A DNA stretch of 41,537 nt. Origin: a virus. The first letter of the stretch is position 1; every line of letters begins with the position of its first letter. The stretch is taken from positions 1 to 41,537 of IMG/VR virus record IMGVR_UViG_3300031576_000138, one strand, 5' to 3'. The notes under the pieces are model-generated. The model was not told the origin of the DNA. It was given only the letters and a program-made list of their open reading frames with translations, and did not search any database. Position numbers and translations under genes: made by a program. Positions 24,082 to 33,062 of this stretch are shown here, piece by piece.

Positions 24082-25055
24082 GCCCGGTCGCCGACTCCGA
24101 GGGGGCGGTCGTCCGCCGGCGCTTCCTCCAGCGCACCCGCGCCGCGGGCCGCGTGGTCTCGTGGCAGGCACTGGTCGCGACCACCGCGCTGGGATTCGAC
24201 AACTACGAGCGCTCCGCCTACTTGGGCGAGCCCGTCGAACTCTACAAGTTCGTCTACTCGCCGACGACGCAGCGCTACACTTCGACCGACCGCAACATCA
24301 CCGTCACCGGCGACGGCACCTACGCGGCCGAGGCGATCTCGCGCGACCCGATCGATTTCACGAACGAGGACACCGCCTCGACGATCACCATCCGGGTGCC
24401 GCGGACAAACGCGGTGGCGCAGTTGTTCGTCAACTACCTGCCGACCGTCCCGGTGGGCGTGACCATCTACAGCAAGCACCGGAACGATCCCGAGGTGCGG
24501 GTGCGGTTCGTGGGCAAGGTGGTGTCGGCGAGCTTCGAGGACCCCGCCGCGGCGCTGGTCTGCGCGCCTATCTCGCAGGTGCTCAGGCGCAAGATCCCGA
24601 GCATCGTGTTCCAGTCGCACTGCAACTGGCCGCTCTACGGCGGCGGCTGCGGCGTCGCCAAGGCGAGCTTCAAGGACTCGGGCACCGTGCTCTCCCAGGT
24701 GGGCTCGGTGGTGCGGGCGGCGGTGTTCGCCACGCGCCCCGACGGCTGGTACGAGAACGGCTGGGTCCAGATCACGAGCGGCGTCCAGAACGGTCAGCGG
24801 CGGTTCGTGGTGCGGCACGTGGGCGACGCGGTGACGGTCATGAACCCGTTTTCCGTAATCGGGCTGTTTGCCGCCGCCATCGACGGCTTCGCCGGCTGCG
24901 ACCGGACCGAGGCGACGTGCGTCAGCAAGTTCGCCAACCTGGTCAACCACATGGGCTGGCCGCGCATCCCCACCCGGAACCCGTTCGGCCAGTCGCTCGA
25001 CGACACCGGCGGCGCGGCGACATGGGGGCGCGCGACGCTCGGGATCGGAGGCTAG
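24078..25055 (+). CDS. DUF2163/BR0599-like tail hub protein
   Basis: A 325-aa protein whose C-terminus is characteristic of this family: CNWPLYGGGCGV, IDGFAGCDRTEATCVSKF and NHMGWPRIPTRNPFGQS. The family occurs in siphophages and gene-transfer-agent-like tails, between the distal-tail and host-specificity proteins, probably in the hub. The repeated Cys positions may hold a metal or disulfides. GTG start in a GTGA overlap. Confidence 0.8.
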   Translation: MSPVADSEGAVVRRRFLQRTRAAGRVVSWQALVATTALGFDNYERSAYLGEPVELYKFVYSPTTQRYTSTDRNITVTGDGTYAAEAISRDPIDFTNEDTASTITIRVPRTNAVAQLFVNYLPTVPVGVTIYSKHRNDPEVRVRFVGKVVSASFEDPAAALVCAPISQVLRRKIPSIVFQSHCNWPLYGGGCGVAKASFKDSGTVLSQVGSVVRAAVFATRPDGWYENGWVQITSGVQNGQRRFVVRHVGDAVTVMNPFSVIGLFAAAIDGFAGCDRTEATCVSKFANLVNHMGWPRIPTRNPFGQSLDDTGGAATWGRATLGIGG

Positions 25056-25059
25056 CCCG

Positions 25060-28000
25060 GTGGGCTTCTGGCTGACGCTCTTCCTGTGGGCGGCCGTGAC
25101 CGCGATCGGCGAACTGCTGCGGCCCCGGCCGCGCTTTGGCGTCCCGCAGCCCTCGGGGATCGGCGATTTCAACCTGCCGACGGCGCAGGAAGGGCGCGCC
25201 GTACCCGTGGCCTTCGGCACCGTGCACGTCAAGGGCCCGAACGTGGTCTGGTACGGCGACCTGGTGGTGAGCCCGATCACCAAGCGGGTGAAGACCGGAT
25301 TGTTCTCCAGCACCCGCGTGACCACCGGCTACCGCTACTTCCTGGGGCTCCACCTGGTGCTCTGCCACGGGCCGGTGGACGACCTGCTCGAAGTACGCTT
25401 CGACGACCGCGCGATCCCCGGCGGCTCGCTCTCGGTGACGGCCGACAACAACGCGATCGTCTTCAACAACGGCGTCTCGTGGTTCACCGCCTCGATCCCG
25501 GTGGGGCCGTACTCCAACCTGACCTCGCTGGCGCGCGCCGGGCAGGACGCGATGCAGGCCGTCAACGCCCAGCCCTGGCGCGTGGTGTACGGCTACGAGG
25601 TGGTCGCGGGGCAGACCGACCAGGTCATCTACGCGGTGCGCGTCACCGGCGGGGCGGCGACCAACCGCACCGCCACGATCGTGGTCGGGATCTACGAGAC
25701 CGGCGCCGACTTCGCCGCCGCGGTGGCGGCCGCGATCAACGCCGTCGAGGCCGTCGAGCCCGGCGGGGCCCGCATCCGCGTCGATCCCGCCTTCGACGGG
25801 GCGCGCTTCACCTTCACCGCCTACCTGCTGCGCCCCGGCTTCGACGCCTGGATCTTGCGCGGCGCCGTCGCCGACTACAACGTGTCGGCGATGCCCTGCT
25901 ACGGCTTCCAGATGGGCGTGGACAAGACCATGTTGGGCTTCCCGTCGAGCTACACGAGCGAGTTCCTGACCGGGCCCAAGCGCTTCATGTTCGCCTTCAG
26001 CGGCCTCGCCGGACTGCTCGGACTCGCCAACGCCAACGGGATCTTCTCCTCGGCCGGGCTCTTCGGGCTCGCGACCGGCGCCAACGTCACGATCCAGCAC
26101 CACATGGCGGAGAACGACCGCGACCTGCCGGGGATCACGTTCTACTCGCAGACCGACCTCATCAACGTGCTCATCAACCAGCCGAACCTCTTCGGGGGGC
26201 AGGAGCGCGAGGGCGGCGTAATCGGCACCATCGACTTCTACAAGGGGACGCTCACGCAGACCGCCAACGCCTACCTCCAGAGCGTGCTGGGCGTTGACCT
26301 GCCGGCCTACCGCGGGGTCTGCCACGCGGTGCTCCGCGGCGGGCCGCGCGGCGGGGTGGGCTTCGGTGGAGGACTGCCGCTGCCACAACTCACCTCGGGC
26401 ATGTACCTCGGGACTTCGCCCTATCTCAAGCCGATCTCCTTCGTGGTGCGCGCGACCCCCAACACGCTCGGGCTGGTCGCCGGCCGCCAAAACATAGGCG
26501 GCGACGCCAACCCGGCGTGCATGCTGTACGAGATCCTCACCAACACGCGCTGGGGGCTGGCGATACCCGCCGGCCAGATCTACACCGCCTCGTTCGTCGC
26601 CGCCGGCGACGCGCTCTACGCCGAGTCGCTGGGGCTGTCGATGCTGATCGACCAGCAGGCGGCGGGCTTCGACCTGGTGGGCGAGATCCTGCGGCACATC
26701 GACGGCGTGATCTACACCGACCCCGAGAGCGGCCTGCTGTCGCTCAAGCTCGCGCGCGCGGACTACGTCGTGGCCTCGCTGCCGGTGCTCGACCAGTCGA
26801 ACGCGGAACTGACGAAGCTGTCGCGGCCGTCGTGGGACGACCTGAAGAACGTGGTCAAGGTCCGCTACCTCGACCGCGCGGCCAACTTCTCCGACCGAGT
26901 GGCGCAGGCGCAGGACCTCTCCCAGATCGACCTGCGCGGCGGCGAGGTCTCCGAGGAGGACTTCCCGTTCCGCGGCATCTCGAACGCCGCCGCCGCCCAG
27001 AAGCGGGCGGCGAGCCTGCTGAAGACGGTCGCCTACCCGCTGGCGCCCTTCCAGGCGGTCGCCAACCGGCAGTTGGCGAAGCTCCGGCCCGGGGACGTGG
27101 TGCGGCTCAACTGGCCCAACCTCGGGATCCTCAATATGGTCGCCCGCGTCACCCGGCTGCGCGACGGCGAGGTGCGCGACGGCAAGATCGTAGTGGACGG
27201 GGTCGAGGACGTCTTCGCCGTGGACTGGACCGCCTACCCCGCGCCGGCGGCGTCGGGCTGGGTCGACCCCATCTCGCCCCCGGCGCCGCTCTCCGCCTCG
27301 GCGCTGGTCGAGTGCCCATACGGCCTGGTGATCGGCGCCGACCGCCTGGTGCTGACCCTCGGCGCCAGGCCGGCGAGCGGTGGCCTGGTGCTCGGCTACC
27401 AGGTGTGGTCCGACCCCGCCGGGGGTGGCAACTACGCGCTCTCCAACGAGGTCCTGGAACTGACGCCGAGCGCGCTGCTCGCCGGCGGCGGGCTCGGCTA
27501 CGTCGAGACCACGCTGCTGCTCGCCTCACCAGTCGGCATGGCGCTGCTGACCTCGGCGGCCCAGGCCGACTTCAAGGCGGGCACGCACGTCCTGCTGGTC
27601 GACCAGGAGTTCGTCGCCTGGCAGTTCATCACCGCCAACTCCGACGGCACGTTCACGATCTCGGGCTGCGTGCGCGGCGTCTTGGATACCACGCCGGTGC
27701 CGCACGCGCCGGGCGCCAGGGTCTGGTTCGTCACCGCCGGCGCCGGGCTGGCGAGCGAGGAGGCGTACCAGGCCGACCTCACGCTCAAGGCCCGGCTGCT
27801 GCCGTTCAACTCGCTCGGGGCGGTGCAGCTTGGCGACGCGGTGGAGGTCAGCCTGACGACCAACTCGCGGGCCCAGCGGCCCTACGTCCCGAGCGCGGTG
27901 CAGGTCAACTCGCTCTCCTACCCGTCGCTGATCTCGGGCGCGCTCACGGTTTCCTGGTCCCACCGCAACCGGCTCGGCGAGTGGTCGCACGACGACGCCG

Positions 28001-28332
28001 GCGCCACCGCGTCGCCCGAGCCCGGGACGACCTACACGCTCAGGCTCTACGGCGAGGACGGCTCGCTCGACCGCACGTACTCGGGACTCACCGGGACGTC
28101 TCAGACGTGGACCACTGAGACCGCCGACTCGGGCCTCGGCCGGCTCAACAACGTGGTCCGCATCGAACTGGAGGCGGTCGTGGCCGGGGTGGTCTCGTTC
28201 CAGTTGTTCAACTTCACCGTCTGGCGGGACATCGTCGCCCCGTCGATGGGGCACCCGGCTCCGCGCCACGCGATGTCGCGCCGTCGCCGGCAGCGGGTCG
28301 CGCGCGTCATGAGCAGCGATCCAGGAGAGTGA
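25060..28332 (+). CDS. tail-tip/host-specificity protein (gpJ-like baseplate hub)
   Basis: A 1090-aa protein. The N-terminus has a hydrophobic segment (GFWLTLFLWAAVTAIGELL), then AVPVAFGTVHVKGPNVVWYGDL, as in J-type proteins. Around residues 560-720 lies a phage_tail_3-like hub region (GLALPAG-like GLAIPAGQIY, FDLVGEILRHIDGVIYTD, LAKLRPGDVVRLNWPNLGI). FNIII/Ig-like segments follow. It likely recognises the host receptor. The last residues (HPAPRHAMSRRRRQRVARV) resemble the repeat at the fibre C-terminus. GTG 25060; the longer open frame upstream is a shadow. Confidence 0.82.
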   Translation: MGFWLTLFLWAAVTAIGELLRPRPRFGVPQPSGIGDFNLPTAQEGRAVPVAFGTVHVKGPNVVWYGDLVVSPITKRVKTGLFSSTRVTTGYRYFLGLHLVLCHGPVDDLLEVRFDDRAIPGGSLSVTADNNAIVFNNGVSWFTASIPVGPYSNLTSLARAGQDAMQAVNAQPWRVVYGYEVVAGQTDQVIYAVRVTGGAATNRTATIVVGIYETGADFAAAVAAAINAVEAVEPGGARIRVDPAFDGARFTFTAYLLRPGFDAWILRGAVADYNVSAMPCYGFQMGVDKTMLGFPSSYTSEFLTGPKRFMFAFSGLAGLLGLANANGIFSSAGLFGLATGANVTIQHHMAENDRDLPGITFYSQTDLINVLINQPNLFGGQEREGGVIGTIDFYKGTLTQTANAYLQSVLGVDLPAYRGVCHAVLRGGPRGGVGFGGGLPLPQLTSGMYLGTSPYLKPISFVVRATPNTLGLVAGRQNIGGDANPACMLYEILTNTRWGLAIPAGQIYTASFVAAGDALYAESLGLSMLIDQQAAGFDLVGEILRHIDGVIYTDPESGLLSLKLARADYVVASLPVLDQSNAELTKLSRPSWDDLKNVVKVRYLDRAANFSDRVAQAQDLSQIDLRGGEVSEEDFPFRGISNAAAAQKRAASLLKTVAYPLAPFQAVANRQLAKLRPGDVVRLNWPNLGILNMVARVTRLRDGEVRDGKIVVDGVEDVFAVDWTAYPAPAASGWVDPISPPAPLSASALVECPYGLVIGADRLVLTLGARPASGGLVLGYQVWSDPAGGGNYALSNEVLELTPSALLAGGGLGYVETTLLLASPVGMALLTSAAQADFKAGTHVLLVDQEFVAWQFITANSDGTFTISGCVRGVLDTTPVPHAPGARVWFVTAGAGLASEEAYQADLTLKARLLPFNSLGAVQLGDAVEVSLTTNSRAQRPYVPSAVQVNSLSYPSLISGALTVSWSHRNRLGEWSHDDAGATASPEPGTTYTLRLYGEDGSLDRTYSGLTGTSQTWTTETADSGLGRLNNVVRIELEAVVAGVVSFQLFNFTVWRDIVAPSMGHPAPRHAMSRRRRQRVARVMSSDPGE

Positions 28333-28338
28333 GGCGCG

Positions 28339-28536
28339 ATGGTGAGCAAACCCGACCAGCGGGAGACGGTGGAGGACATCCGGATGGCCAACGGCGGCAT
28401 CCTCCAGCTACAGCGCTTCGAGGGCGGCCGCGTCCGCCTGGTGTTCGCCAAGGGGCCCGCCGGGGAGGACTGCTTCCCGACGCGCGAGGAGGCGCGCCTG
28501 CTCGTCGTGGCGATGGTGAGGGAGTTCGAGCTATGA
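28339..28536 (+). CDS. hypothetical protein, 65 aa
   Basis: Small alpha/beta protein (ILQLQRFEGGRVRLVFAKGP, TREEARLLVVAMVREFEL). SD GGAG and ATG start; ATGA overlap with the next gene. No family recognised; within the tail operon. Confidence 0.6.
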   Translation: MVSKPDQRETVEDIRMANGGILQLQRFEGGRVRLVFAKGPAGEDCFPTREEARLLVVAMVREFEL

Positions 28537-28778
28537 GCGACTTGGCGGGAGGGCTCCCCGACTCGCGGACGCGCGAGCAGCGGGGGCAGATCCGCACGCC
28601 GCATGGGCTGGCGACGCCGGTCTACTGCGTCAACTGCGGGAAGGCGCAGGGGTACACTTATGCGAGCACCGAGTTCATGTTCTACCTGTGCGACGACTGC
28701 GACAAGCACGGCACCGGCCTCGACCTCCCGGTCGTGGACGAGCGGGCCGTTCGGGACGCAGCGAGAGGAGGAAGCTGA
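28533..28778 (+). CDS. small zinc-binding protein, 81 aa
   Basis: CVNCGKAQGY and CDDCDKHG form a two-pair zinc knuckle. ATGA-coupled to its upstream neighbour. Position within the tail operon suggests a small structural or assembly protein, but this is not shown. Confidence 0.58.
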   Translation: MSDLAGGLPDSRTREQRGQIRTPHGLATPVYCVNCGKAQGYTYASTEFMFYLCDDCDKHGTGLDLPVVDERAVRDAARGGS

Positions 28779-28779
28779 G

Positions 28780-29244
28780 ATGTTCTACTACGACGTCAAC
28801 GCGGTGCAGGTCTCGAACGCCACGCCCAACACCGAGAACCAGTCGGCTCGGCTGCTGACGGTGGCGAATCAGAGGACCTGCGCGATCATGGGCATGTACG
28901 TCTCGGCCCGTGAGACGGGAGCCGGCGGCCTCGTCATCCGCCTCAACACCATGGCGACGCCGGGCACGGTGGGAGCGGCCTACACGCCCGGCAAGCGCGA
29001 CCCCGATGCGCCGGCGGCGAGCACGACGGCCTTCACCGCGCACACGGTCGGCGCGACGCCGAAGACTCGCATCCACGTCGGATGCGCCGCGCAGGGCGGC
29101 TTCGGCGGCTGGTTCGCCGCCACGCCCGAGCAGTCCATCATCCTCAAGCCCAACGGCGGCGCGAACGGCAACGCGGAGATCACGAACCTCGCTGGCGTGA
29201 CGGCCGTGGACTTCGACCTCAGCCTGGAGTTCGCGGAACTGTAA
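28780..29244 (+). CDS. putative small virion protein, 154 aa
   Basis: A beta-rich, Thr/Gly/Asn-rich protein (YDVNAVQVSNATPNTENQSARLL, RETGAGGLVIRLNTM, SIILKPNGGANGNAEITNL). The composition resembles phage tail or decoration proteins, and it lies between tail-tip and fibre genes. Strong SD (GAGGAGGAAG). Followed by a GC-rich hairpin. Confidence 0.55.
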   Translation: MFYYDVNAVQVSNATPNTENQSARLLTVANQRTCAIMGMYVSARETGAGGLVIRLNTMATPGTVGAAYTPGKRDPDAPAASTTAFTAHTVGATPKTRIHVGCAAQGGFGGWFAATPEQSIILKPNGGANGNAEITNLAGVTAVDFDLSLEFAEL

Positions 29245-29266
29245 GGCGTTTTCCCAGTCAACTGGC

Positions 29267-29293
29267 CCCCGCCCCGCCGGAAGCGGGGCGGGG
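29267..29293 (+). terminator. GC-rich hairpin (possible attenuator or terminator)
   Basis: CCCCGCCCCG pairs perfectly with CGGGGCGGGG around a 7-nt loop. No T-run follows, so it would act as a weak or rho-assisted terminator, or protect mRNA 3' ends and lower fibre-gene expression. Confidence 0.55.
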
Positions 29294-29316
29294 CGTTCCA
29301 CCACTGGAGCAGACAA

Positions 29317-29730
29317 ATGTCGGCGGACGGCGAGGTGAGGTGTGCGCACTGTGGCGGCCCACATCCGTTTGATACGGTCATCCCGAACCCGGCGTGGGTT
29401 CGAGTTGTTCGCGCGGCCGGGCTTCCGGAGTTCCTCTGCCTGACCTGCATCGTCGCGGCGTTCGCTCGCGCGGGAGAGGGGTTCACCGCTGTCCTCTACG
29501 GCCAGGGACTCGATGGACTGGCGATCGACTTCCGGATCGGCGGCAAGGTCGCGACGGACGCGGCGGTGCTGGTGCAGGCGAACGTCGATCTGACGCTCCG
29601 TTTGCGCGAGATCCGCGGAACCCTCCGGGCGTGCGCGGCGGTCCTCGAAGGAGAGACGCCGACGCTGGTGAGCATGCGGGAGGGAATGGTGGCGGAAGTC
29701 CACAGGGTCCTAGAGCAGCGGATGCCGTGA
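29317..29730 (+). CDS. hypothetical zinc-knuckle protein, 137 aa
   Basis: CAHCGG near the N-terminus and CLTC about 30 residues later form a probable zinc site; the C-terminal half is helical (NVDLTLRLREIRGTLRACAAVL). SD not clear. No family recognised. A GTGA-coupled 32-codon frame (29727-29822) over the next gene is not credible. Confidence 0.55.
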   Translation: MSADGEVRCAHCGGPHPFDTVIPNPAWVRVVRAAGLPEFLCLTCIVAAFARAGEGFTAVLYGQGLDGLAIDFRIGGKVATDAAVLVQANVDLTLRLREIRGTLRACAAVLEGETPTLVSMREGMVAEVHRVLEQRMP

Positions 29731-29766
29731 GCATGGCGTGCTGCTCAGAACGAAGGGAGGAGACCG

Positions 29767-29979
29767 ATGCCTGTCACGAATCTCCAGGAGTTCTCGGCGA
29801 CGCTCAACGCGGCGCTGAATGAGCAAGTCCGGAAACGCGACGAGGTGAGCTTCGTCGCTGCGCGCCCGACGTGGTTCACGGGTGCGACGAAGATCGACAT
29901 CAAGGCGGAGTTCGCGGCGATGGTCGCAAGCGCGAAGGCGAAGCTCGACGACTGCGCCGCCTGGATCGCTCTCCAGTGA
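29767..29979 (+). CDS. hypothetical protein, 70 aa
   Basis: Two helices (QEFSATLNAALNEQVRKRDEV, IKAEFAAMVASAKAKLDDCAAWI). Strong SD (GGGAGGAG). GTGA overlap with the next gene. Perhaps a fibre-associated or assembly protein; unknown. Confidence 0.6.
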   Translation: MPVTNLQEFSATLNAALNEQVRKRDEVSFVAARPTWFTGATKIDIKAEFAAMVASAKAKLDDCAAWIALQ

Positions 29980-30215
29980 AGATCACGATCGAGAAGGACG
30001 ACGGCTCCAAGGAGGTGTTCCAGGGCGTCACCGACTACGCGCTCAACGTGCGCCAGTGGCGCCCGGTCTTGGTGAAGGACAAGCCCACGGAGATCCTGGT
30101 GTCCCATAGCTTCTGCCACGACACCGGGGGGCTGCGGGAACTCGTGAAGGAGATGCGCCAGGCCGTGATCGACCTGCAGCGGGCACTCGACAAGAGGCAG
30201 GATGCCGGTCCCTAG
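29976..30215 (+). CDS. hypothetical protein, 79 aa
   Basis: N-terminal beta part (KITIEKDDGSKEVFQGV, ILVSHSFCHD) followed by a C-terminal helix (LRELVKEMRQAVIDLQRALDKRQ). GTG start in a GTGA overlap; its end overlaps the fibre gene start by 14 nt. Could be a fibre chaperone or joining piece, from position only. Confidence 0.55.
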   Translation: MKITIEKDDGSKEVFQGVTDYALNVRQWRPVLVKDKPTEILVSHSFCHDTGGLRELVKEMRQAVIDLQRALDKRQDAGP

Positions 30216-32025
30216 CGGTGTGATCTGCCTGTGGCCGGGTTTGGCTGCGGATGTTGGAGTGGGAGCCCTCGCCGGTTGGACGCGCGAGACGGCCCTCGAT
30301 GCGCGCTACATCCGCGGCGCTCCGGCTGCTGGCGACGCCGATCTCGCGACGGATCGCGGCAACACGACCCACACGCACACCTCTCCCGCGCACACGCCGA
30401 CGCAGCCAACGCACTTCCACGAAGTCACGGCTCTGTCGTTCACGCCGCTGGAACGCTCAATGTCCGCGCCGACGGAGGCGGTATCGGAGATCCATTCTCA
30501 CGCTCTGGCCAACTCCAACGCCAGCGCCGCGACGACGCAGTCGTTCACGATCACGGTAGACGCGGCGTCGAACGACCTCGCGTTCATCGAGGCCATTTTT
30601 ATCAAGAGCGATGGTACTCCAGTGGGCATCCCGGTCGGGGCCTATGCGATGTTCGCGAGCGACTCGCTTCCGTCTCTATGGGTCCGGGTGCACGGTGATC
30701 GCTTCCCGAAGGGCGCGGCGGCGGCGGGAGACGGCGGCGGGACCGGCGGAGCGAACAGTCATGCACACACGACGCCGAACCACACCCACATCGCGAACGC
30801 CCATCAGGGAAGTGGCACGACAGGCGCTTCCTCCGGCCTGACGGACGCCATCGAAGCCGTGGACGTCGCTGATTATGCGACGGGGGCACACACTCACACC
30901 TACAACCTGATCGCCAAAACGCAGACCATCAACGCCCAGGCGATCACGATCGCGAGCGGGGATGGGCAGCCGACGTTCAAGAAGCTGAACGTCGTCCGGA
31001 ACGACAACGCCGCCGCGGACCTGCCGACCAGCATCATCGCGCTGTGGGGCGGGACGCACTTGGACATCCCGTTCGGATGGACGCGCTTCACGTCGATGGA
31101 TGACAAGTTCCTCAAGGGCGCGGCCGCCGATGGGCAGTCGGACGTCGATACGGGAGGCGGCACGCAGCACCTCCACACCGCCACGGACTGCGCTCCGACG
31201 GTTGTCACCCACAACCACTCGGGCCTGACCAACATGGCGAGTTCCTCGACGACGCTGGCGACCGACGTCAACTCGCCGGGGTCGGGGCGAAGGGGTGCCG
31301 CGGCGAACCACGTTCACACGGCGACTATCGGGTTTGACACGGGAGGAGACAACCAACACCTCCCGGTGGCTGTGACGATCGACAACAGCGCGGCGGAGGC
31401 GTCGTGGCCGAAGCATCGGCACGTGATCTTCATCCAGTTCGTTGGCGAGATCCCGGCCTTCACCGATCGCCAGTGGATGTCGCGCCGCCGCGATCTCCGC
31501 GGCCGGCCCGCCGCCAGGCTGCTCCGCGTCCAGTCGGGCGGGGAGTTGCTGGAGGAGGTGTTCGAGGAGTTAGAGCCCGCCGCCGGCCAGCTCATCCACG
31601 CGGTCCGGCGCCGCGATTTGAGGGGTCGCAACCTCGCGCGGTTCCTGCGTGCCGAGTGGGGCGTCGAGGTCGAGGAGGAGGAGGTCCCGCCGGGGCCGGC
31701 CGACCTCGTCCACGCGGTCCGGCGCCGCGACTTCAGGCGGGTCGCCTGGGTGAGACTCGCGACCTTCCAGTCGTTCGAGATCTCGCTGGAGCCGGAGCCC
31801 GAGGCGACGGTCGAGAGCTTCGTCCACGCGATGCGACGTCAGATGCTCCGGCTCGATGCCGCGCGCGGCTGGCGCTTCTCGCCGCGCTGGTCGGAGTTCA
31901 TCGAGTTTGAGCCGCCGCCTCCCCCTCCTCCACCCCCCCAGAGGCATTCGCTCGGAGAGTACTACCGATTCTTCATCTTCTCGAACTACGGCATCCGCAT
32001 CCCGCGGCCGCCAGGAAAAGGGTGA
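30202..32025 (+). CDS. His-rich tail fibre with collar-like modules and C-terminal repeats
   Basis: A 607-aa protein with three collar-like modules beginning VICLWPG (residue 8), IPVGAYAMFAS (~142) and SIIALWGG (277). Each has an aromatic/Asp plus FLKGA-type strand and clusters of HxH (HTHT, HTHI, HLHT, HNHS, HVHT, HRHV). In T4 short and long tail fibres, His pairs in trimers coordinate Zn or Fe, so a metal-threaded trimer is likely. Residues 424-560 hold four Arg-rich repeats, then ten or so prolines. It probably mediates host binding. A reading frame shared with the previous gene overlaps at its start. Confidence 0.75.
   Translation: MPVPSGVICLWPGLAADVGVGALAGWTRETALDARYIRGAPAAGDADLATDRGNTTHTHTSPAHTPTQPTHFHEVTALSFTPLERSMSAPTEAVSEIHSHALANSNASAATTQSFTITVDAASNDLAFIEAIFIKSDGTPVGIPVGAYAMFASDSLPSLWVRVHGDRFPKGAAAAGDGGGTGGANSHAHTTPNHTHIANAHQGSGTTGASSGLTDAIEAVDVADYATGAHTHTYNLIAKTQTINAQAITIASGDGQPTFKKLNVVRNDNAAADLPTSIIALWGGTHLDIPFGWTRFTSMDDKFLKGAAADGQSDVDTGGGTQHLHTATDCAPTVVTHNHSGLTNMASSSTTLATDVNSPGSGRRGAAANHVHTATIGFDTGGDNQHLPVAVTIDNSAAEASWPKHRHVIFIQFVGEIPAFTDRQWMSRRRDLRGRPAARLLRVQSGGELLEEVFEELEPAAGQLIHAVRRRDLRGRNLARFLRAEWGVEVEEEEVPPGPADLVHAVRRRDFRRVAWVRLATFQSFEISLEPEPEATVESFVHAMRRQMLRLDAARGWRFSPRWSEFIEFEPPPPPPPPPQRHSLGEYYRFFIFSNYGIRIPRPPGKG
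31471..31860. repeat. four ~38-40-residue repeats in fibre C-terminus (HAVRRRDLRGR)
   Basis: Units start near residues 424 (WMSRRRDLRGR), 464 (IHAVRRRDLRGR), 502 (VHAVRRRDFRR) and 540 (VHAMRRQMLR), each followed by an acidic stretch. The middle two share a 22-bp identical DNA stretch, indicating recent duplication. Confidence 0.75.
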
Positions 32026-32031
32026 AACCAA

Positions 32032-32538
32032 GTGAGGAAGACCCACATCGTCGTCCACCACTCGCTCACCGAGGACGGGCAGGCGGTCTCGTGGCCCGCG
32101 ATCGAGAAGTACCACCGCGAGGACCCGAAGCATGGCTGGCGCGACATCGGCTACCACGCCGGCGTCGAACTGGTCGCGGACCCGCACGGGGACGTCGGGC
32201 CCTACGCCTGGCAGGGGTTGGTCGGGCGGCCAACTTATGTGATGGCGTCCGCCTGCCGGGAGGCCGACATGAACGTGCTCGGGCTCCACCTCTGCCTGGT
32301 GGGCAACTTCGACCTCGCGCCGCCGCCGCTGCGCATGCTAGAAGTCGCGGTGCGGCGCTTCATCGTCCCGTGGATGACCGAGCACGGCGTGACGCCCGCG
32401 CGCGTGATCGGGCACCGCGACGCCGGCCTCATGGCCGGCTTCGACTGGCGCAAGGTCGGGGCCGACGGCAAGCGCCAGTACAAGACCTGCCCGGGGCTGA
32501 GGTTCGACATGGACCTGCTGAGGAGGATGATCTCGTGA
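32032..32538 (+). CDS. endolysin, N-acetylmuramoyl-L-alanine amidase
   Basis: A 168-aa amidase_2/PGRP-fold enzyme that cleaves the MurNAc-L-Ala bond of peptidoglycan. Visible features are IVVHHS (H9/H10), DIGYHAGVEL with Y41, LGLHLCLVGNFD, VIGHRDAG (H128) and KTCPG (C153). H9, H128 and C153 correspond to the His-His-Cys zinc ligands of T7 lysozyme, and Y41 to its catalytic-site tyrosine. No signal peptide, so release requires a holin. GTG start; GTGA-coupled to the next gene. Confidence 0.92.
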   Translation: MRKTHIVVHHSLTEDGQAVSWPAIEKYHREDPKHGWRDIGYHAGVELVADPHGDVGPYAWQGLVGRPTYVMASACREADMNVLGLHLCLVGNFDLAPPPLRMLEVAVRRFIVPWMTEHGVTPARVIGHRDAGLMAGFDWRKVGADGKRQYKTCPGLRFDMDLLRRMIS

Positions 32539-32915
32539 GCGCGGGTGCCCCAGCCCCTCCGAACGGCACGCTCCTGGAGCGCCTGCTGCGCGCGAACGAG
32601 GAGCAGGCCAGGAGTACGGGGGCGCTGGTCGAGATCCAGCGCGACAACCGCGACCGCCTGGGTACGATCGAGGAGCAGAGCCGACTCCAGACCCAGGCGC
32701 TCGTGGGGATGGTCGAGAAGCTCGGGCGACTGGAGACGGGGCGCGACGCCGCGGTCGAGGTCTTGAAGCAGCACGTCAGCACGTCGATCAAGCTCGGCTT
32801 CTCCGCCAGCGAGGTGTGGTGGCGCCGGGCCTTCGTCATCCTCGGCATCGGCGTGGTGTTCGCCCAGGTCCTCGGCGTCGGCGTCGGCCGGCTGATCGAC
32901 ATGATCGGCAAGTGA
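32535..32915 (+). CDS. coiled-coil protein with C-terminal membrane span (lysis accessory)
   Basis: A 126-aa protein: a long amphipathic coil (LLERLLRANEEQARSTGALVEIQ to QALVGMVEKLGRLE), then one hydrophobic segment (AFVILGIGVVFAQVLGVGVGRLI) at the C-terminus. The architecture suits a membrane-anchored lysis regulator, holin partner or spanin-like protein, and it sits between endolysin and holin candidate. No specific family recognised. Confidence 0.6.
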   Translation: MSAGAPAPPNGTLLERLLRANEEQARSTGALVEIQRDNRDRLGTIEEQSRLQTQALVGMVEKLGRLETGRDAAVEVLKQHVSTSIKLGFSASEVWWRRAFVILGIGVVFAQVLGVGVGRLIDMIGK

Positions 32916-33062
32916 GGGCCCAGCGTGACGCTCGCGAGGTGCATCGAGGAGTTGGCGCGCGAGGTGGGGCGGCTCGCCTCCGCGCTCTCGGGTCACGAGC
33001 CGCCGACAAGCCCGATCGGTCTCTCGATCGTTCGGGTCTACGGAGACGAAAGGAGGACCGCA

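Noticed and set aside
24868-25059. N-terminal extension of the tail-tip frame
   Set aside because: It overlaps the DUF2163-like gene and has no protein-like character. GTG 25060 gives a hydrophobic N-terminus of the expected type.
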